The notes beneath the pieces are model-generated. The model had not been told where the DNA came from. It worked only from the letters and a program-made list of their open reading frames with translations, and ran no database searches. This document shows positions 62,735 through 64,000 of a DNA stretch of 64,000 nucleotides, piece after piece. The translations under genes and the position numbers were made by a program. The stretch's first letter is position 1; each line of letters opens with the position of its first letter. The DNA is from Silvimonas soli. GTDB taxonomy: Bacteria; Pseudomonadota; Gammaproteobacteria; Burkholderiales; Chitinibacteraceae. Location of the stretch: assembly GCF_030035605.1 (NCBI RefSeq), contig NZ_CP106736.1:3531001-3595000 (forward strand). Reading direction: 5' to 3'.

Positions 62735-62853
62735 CGTAGCCCGCATGAAGCGATAGCGAGAATCCGGGGTCGCAAGGTGTCAATTTGCACATGTCGTTTG
62801 AAATTGCCGATATTGCTCCCCCGACGCTCGCTCTGCTTCATCCAGGCTACGGT
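62735..62853. repeat. REP-like element, copy A
   Basis: Left arm CCGTAGCCCGCATGAAGC and right arm (GCTTCATCCAGGCTACGG) form an imperfect inverted pair about 119 bases overall, similar to 30756-30863. Its last 82 bases (62772-62853) are repeated with three changes at 63558-63639. Confidence 0.75.
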
Positions 62854-62931
62854 ACTGAATATATATCACCAGGACCCAACTCAGCTCGAGTCAACGAGGT
62901 AACAATGGTATTCATAAGCGTTACATAGTCA

Positions 62932-63180
62932 TCAGGTCCGATTGCCATTTTCCACTTTCATTTTAAGGAAAAACATCAAAAAAATGAACAAGAATACATC
63001 CATATTTAATACATTCATTTCAAAAATGTTGACAACATAATAAGAAACCCAGCCGCCATGTGGATTGCCACAGCCATACCAATAGTTAATAGTCCCATCC
63101 AATGAGAAAATCAAATACAGGACACAGATTATTAGCGAAATCAAAAAAGAACTAAATTTTAATCTTTTACATCCATCCAT
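62932..63180 (-). CDS. Small AT-rich membrane protein, unknown
   Basis: An 82-residue protein with two hydrophobic segments (about 10-28 and 55-72) and no recognised family. Its base composition is far lower in GC than the neighbouring chromosome. The start overlaps the end of the upstream gene by 22 bases, so the two probably form a translationally coupled pair. It may be an immunity-type or other accessory membrane protein; nothing proves that. Confidence 0.6.
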   Translation of the reverse strand: MDGCKRLKFSSFLISLIICVLYLIFSLDGTINYWYGCGNPHGGWVSYYVVNIFEMNVLNMDVFLFIFLMFFLKMKVENGNRT

Positions 63181-63437
63181 ATATTTTTTTTACTTGTTTT
63201 TTTATAAAAAACAATATTTAGAAAGACCGAAATAACCCCAAGAACATATCTGGAAAAGACCTGCCAAGTAAAAATCACCCCCCCCGCGCTCTCGCAGGAC
63301 AAAATCCCCGTCAAATATTTCCTTCCAACCACAGGAAGGAAAAAATATAAAATCCATCCAACAACAAAGAAAGTACACGTGATTTTGAAAAATAATTTGT
63401 AAAACGCACTAAAATCAAATTTATCAAAAAGCACCAA
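63159..63437 (-). CDS. Small AT-rich membrane protein, unknown
   Basis: A 92-residue protein with two or three hydrophobic segments (about 12-32, 48-66 and 70-82) and a basic C-terminus. A GGGAG site lies six bases before a TTG start at 63437; a GTG at 63434 is the alternative. It overlaps its downstream partner. Low GC and lack of known relatives suggest horizontal origin. Confidence 0.6.
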   Translation of the reverse strand: MVLFDKFDFSAFYKLFFKITCTFFVVGWILYFFLPVVGRKYLTGILSCESAGGVIFTWQVFSRYVLGVISVFLNIVFYKKTSKKNIWMDVKD

Positions 63438-63557
63438 TAATCACTCCCAAATAAAACATCACACAAATAACAGATGCCTCAAACAATTATTCCTTAAATT
63501 TTTTTTACGCCAATGCCAATTAACGTTCTCGCAAACTCTCACTCGCATATTCAATCA

Positions 63558-63639
63558 GCAAGGTGTCAATTTGCACATGTCGTTTGAAATTGCCGATATC
63601 GCTCCCCGGACGCTCGCTCTGCTTCATCCGGGCTACGGT
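63558..63639. repeat. REP-like element, copy B (right arm only)
   Basis: 82 bases match 62772-62853 at 79 positions. The left arm is missing. It ends two bases before the stop of the partial gene at 63642. Confidence 0.75.
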
Positions 63640-63641
63640 GC

Positions 63642-64000
63642 TCATTTCTTGTCACTCTCTGTTAGTTTTTGTTCGATTTTTTTAACTTCCATTGTGTCGA
63701 TATTTCTTGAAACATCTAGGTTAATTATAAAAATCACTTTTCCTTTGCTATTTTTTTCATTTTCTTTTGGAACACCTAAAAATTGATAATCAACCTCACC
63801 TTGATAAAAACACTGATCGGGAGGGGTTTGATTGCACGTTAGACCAATTAATTCTGCATCTTTTTGACTGGCCTTTTCTTTATCGCCGGCAGCCGCTTGC
63901 AACATTTCAATCAGGTGCTTCTTTATCCATGACTCTTGATTCATCCACGAACCGTTTAAATACATTCCAATTTTAGAATCACCCAAGCCAGAAGTATCTA
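63642..64000 (-). CDS. Unknown protein, N-terminus outside the window
   Basis: An AT-rich frame open to the window edge; about 119 residues are visible and the start is not in view. The visible part is soluble-looking, Lys/Glu-rich at the C-terminal end, with two Cys (LTCNQTPPDQCFYQGE). No family is recognised. It is followed by repeat copy B and then the small membrane genes, all on the minus strand. Confidence 0.6.
   Translation of the reverse strand, partial: DTSGLGDSKIGMYLNGSWMNQESWIKKHLIEMLQAAAGDKEKASQKDAELIGLTCNQTPPDQCFYQGEVDYQFLGVPKENEKNSKGKVIFIINLDVSRNIDTMEVKKIEQKLTESDKK

Larger units (their letters stand above)
62393..62931. other. Repeat-rich intergenic region after fumC
   Basis: More than 500 bases without a supported gene. 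It contains a third copy of the GTAGGGCGGGT repeat (62414-62425), a perfect 14-bp hairpin (62527-62560) and a REP-like inverted element (62735-62853). The block around 62540-62700 is similar in style to a widespread degenerate intergenic sequence seen in other proteobacteria. Confidence 0.6.

Noticed and set aside
1..64000. CRISPR array, rRNA, integrase or prophage
   Set aside because: No regularly spaced repeats, rRNA signature or phage or recombinase genes were seen.

Overview
The window is a stretch of chromosome from a moderately GC-rich betaproteobacterium. Gene content points to the Neisseriales, in the Chromobacteriaceae or a relative: flagellar fliQ-fliR, a type IV minor-pilin operon, polyhydroxyalkanoate genes (phaP/phaR), ArgP/ArgO, BipA and class II fumarase. 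That assignment is an inference from gene content; there is no rRNA here to confirm it. The first 62 kb is compact, mostly conserved chromosome. The last 1.1 kb is markedly AT-rich and looks foreign.

Layout. 0.1-2.4 kb: flagellar export genes, a small membrane protein and an RluA-type pseudouridine synthase. 2.4-3.4 kb: a long AT-rich leader with two dyads. 3.4-8.7 kb: a TonB-dependent receptor, then TonB, ExbB and two ExbD proteins. 8.9-14.5 kb: a complete peptide-type ABC importer (binding protein, two permeases, fused double ATPase). Together these last two blocks could carry one ligand across both membranes. 14.5-18.6 kb: two GNAT acetyltransferases, a polytopic membrane protein and a DUF2889 protein. 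18.8-23.0 kb (minus): a minor-pilin operon (pilE-like, fimT, pilV, pilW, pilX-like) whose last gene is unusually long and carries beta-solenoid-like repeats. 23.4-30.7 kb: a PTS EIIA, a zinc alcohol dehydrogenase, glutathione reductase, a TMEM175-family channel, a tiny secreted basic protein, a flavin monooxygenase and the divergent argO/argP pair. 30.9-37.6 kb: metG, an acyltransferase, a TRIC-family channel, a CoA-type Nudix hydrolase and typA/bipA. 38.0-42.1 kb: a GlsB-type membrane protein, two identical tRNA-Leu(CAG) genes with consensus promoters, and rnr with a very long low-complexity tail. 42.2-49.9 kb: SIMPL and YgfX-like proteins, FecCD-type ABC genes, a peroxiredoxin with an OxyR-like site, a TetR regulator, a DUF3025 protein and a PEBP-like secreted protein. 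50.0-55.0 kb: zapE, the divergent phaP/phaR pair, rimO and tcdA. 55.1-62.4 kb: a zinc-ribbon membrane protein, an MHS-type transporter, a solute-binding protein, dctA, an S4-domain protein and fumC. 62.4-64.0 kb: repeat elements and an AT-rich island of small unknown genes cut by the window end.

How it fits together. Much of the window concerns nutrient capture (TonB system, peptide ABC importer, FecCD transporter, dicarboxylate uptake feeding fumarase), surface structures (flagellum, type IV pilus) and redox stress (Gor, peroxiredoxin). Most other genes are housekeeping. The strongest candidates for something new are the joint receptor-to-ABC import locus, the solenoid-bearing PilX-like protein and the repeat-flanked AT-rich island. 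I saw no CRISPR array, transposase, integrase or prophage module.
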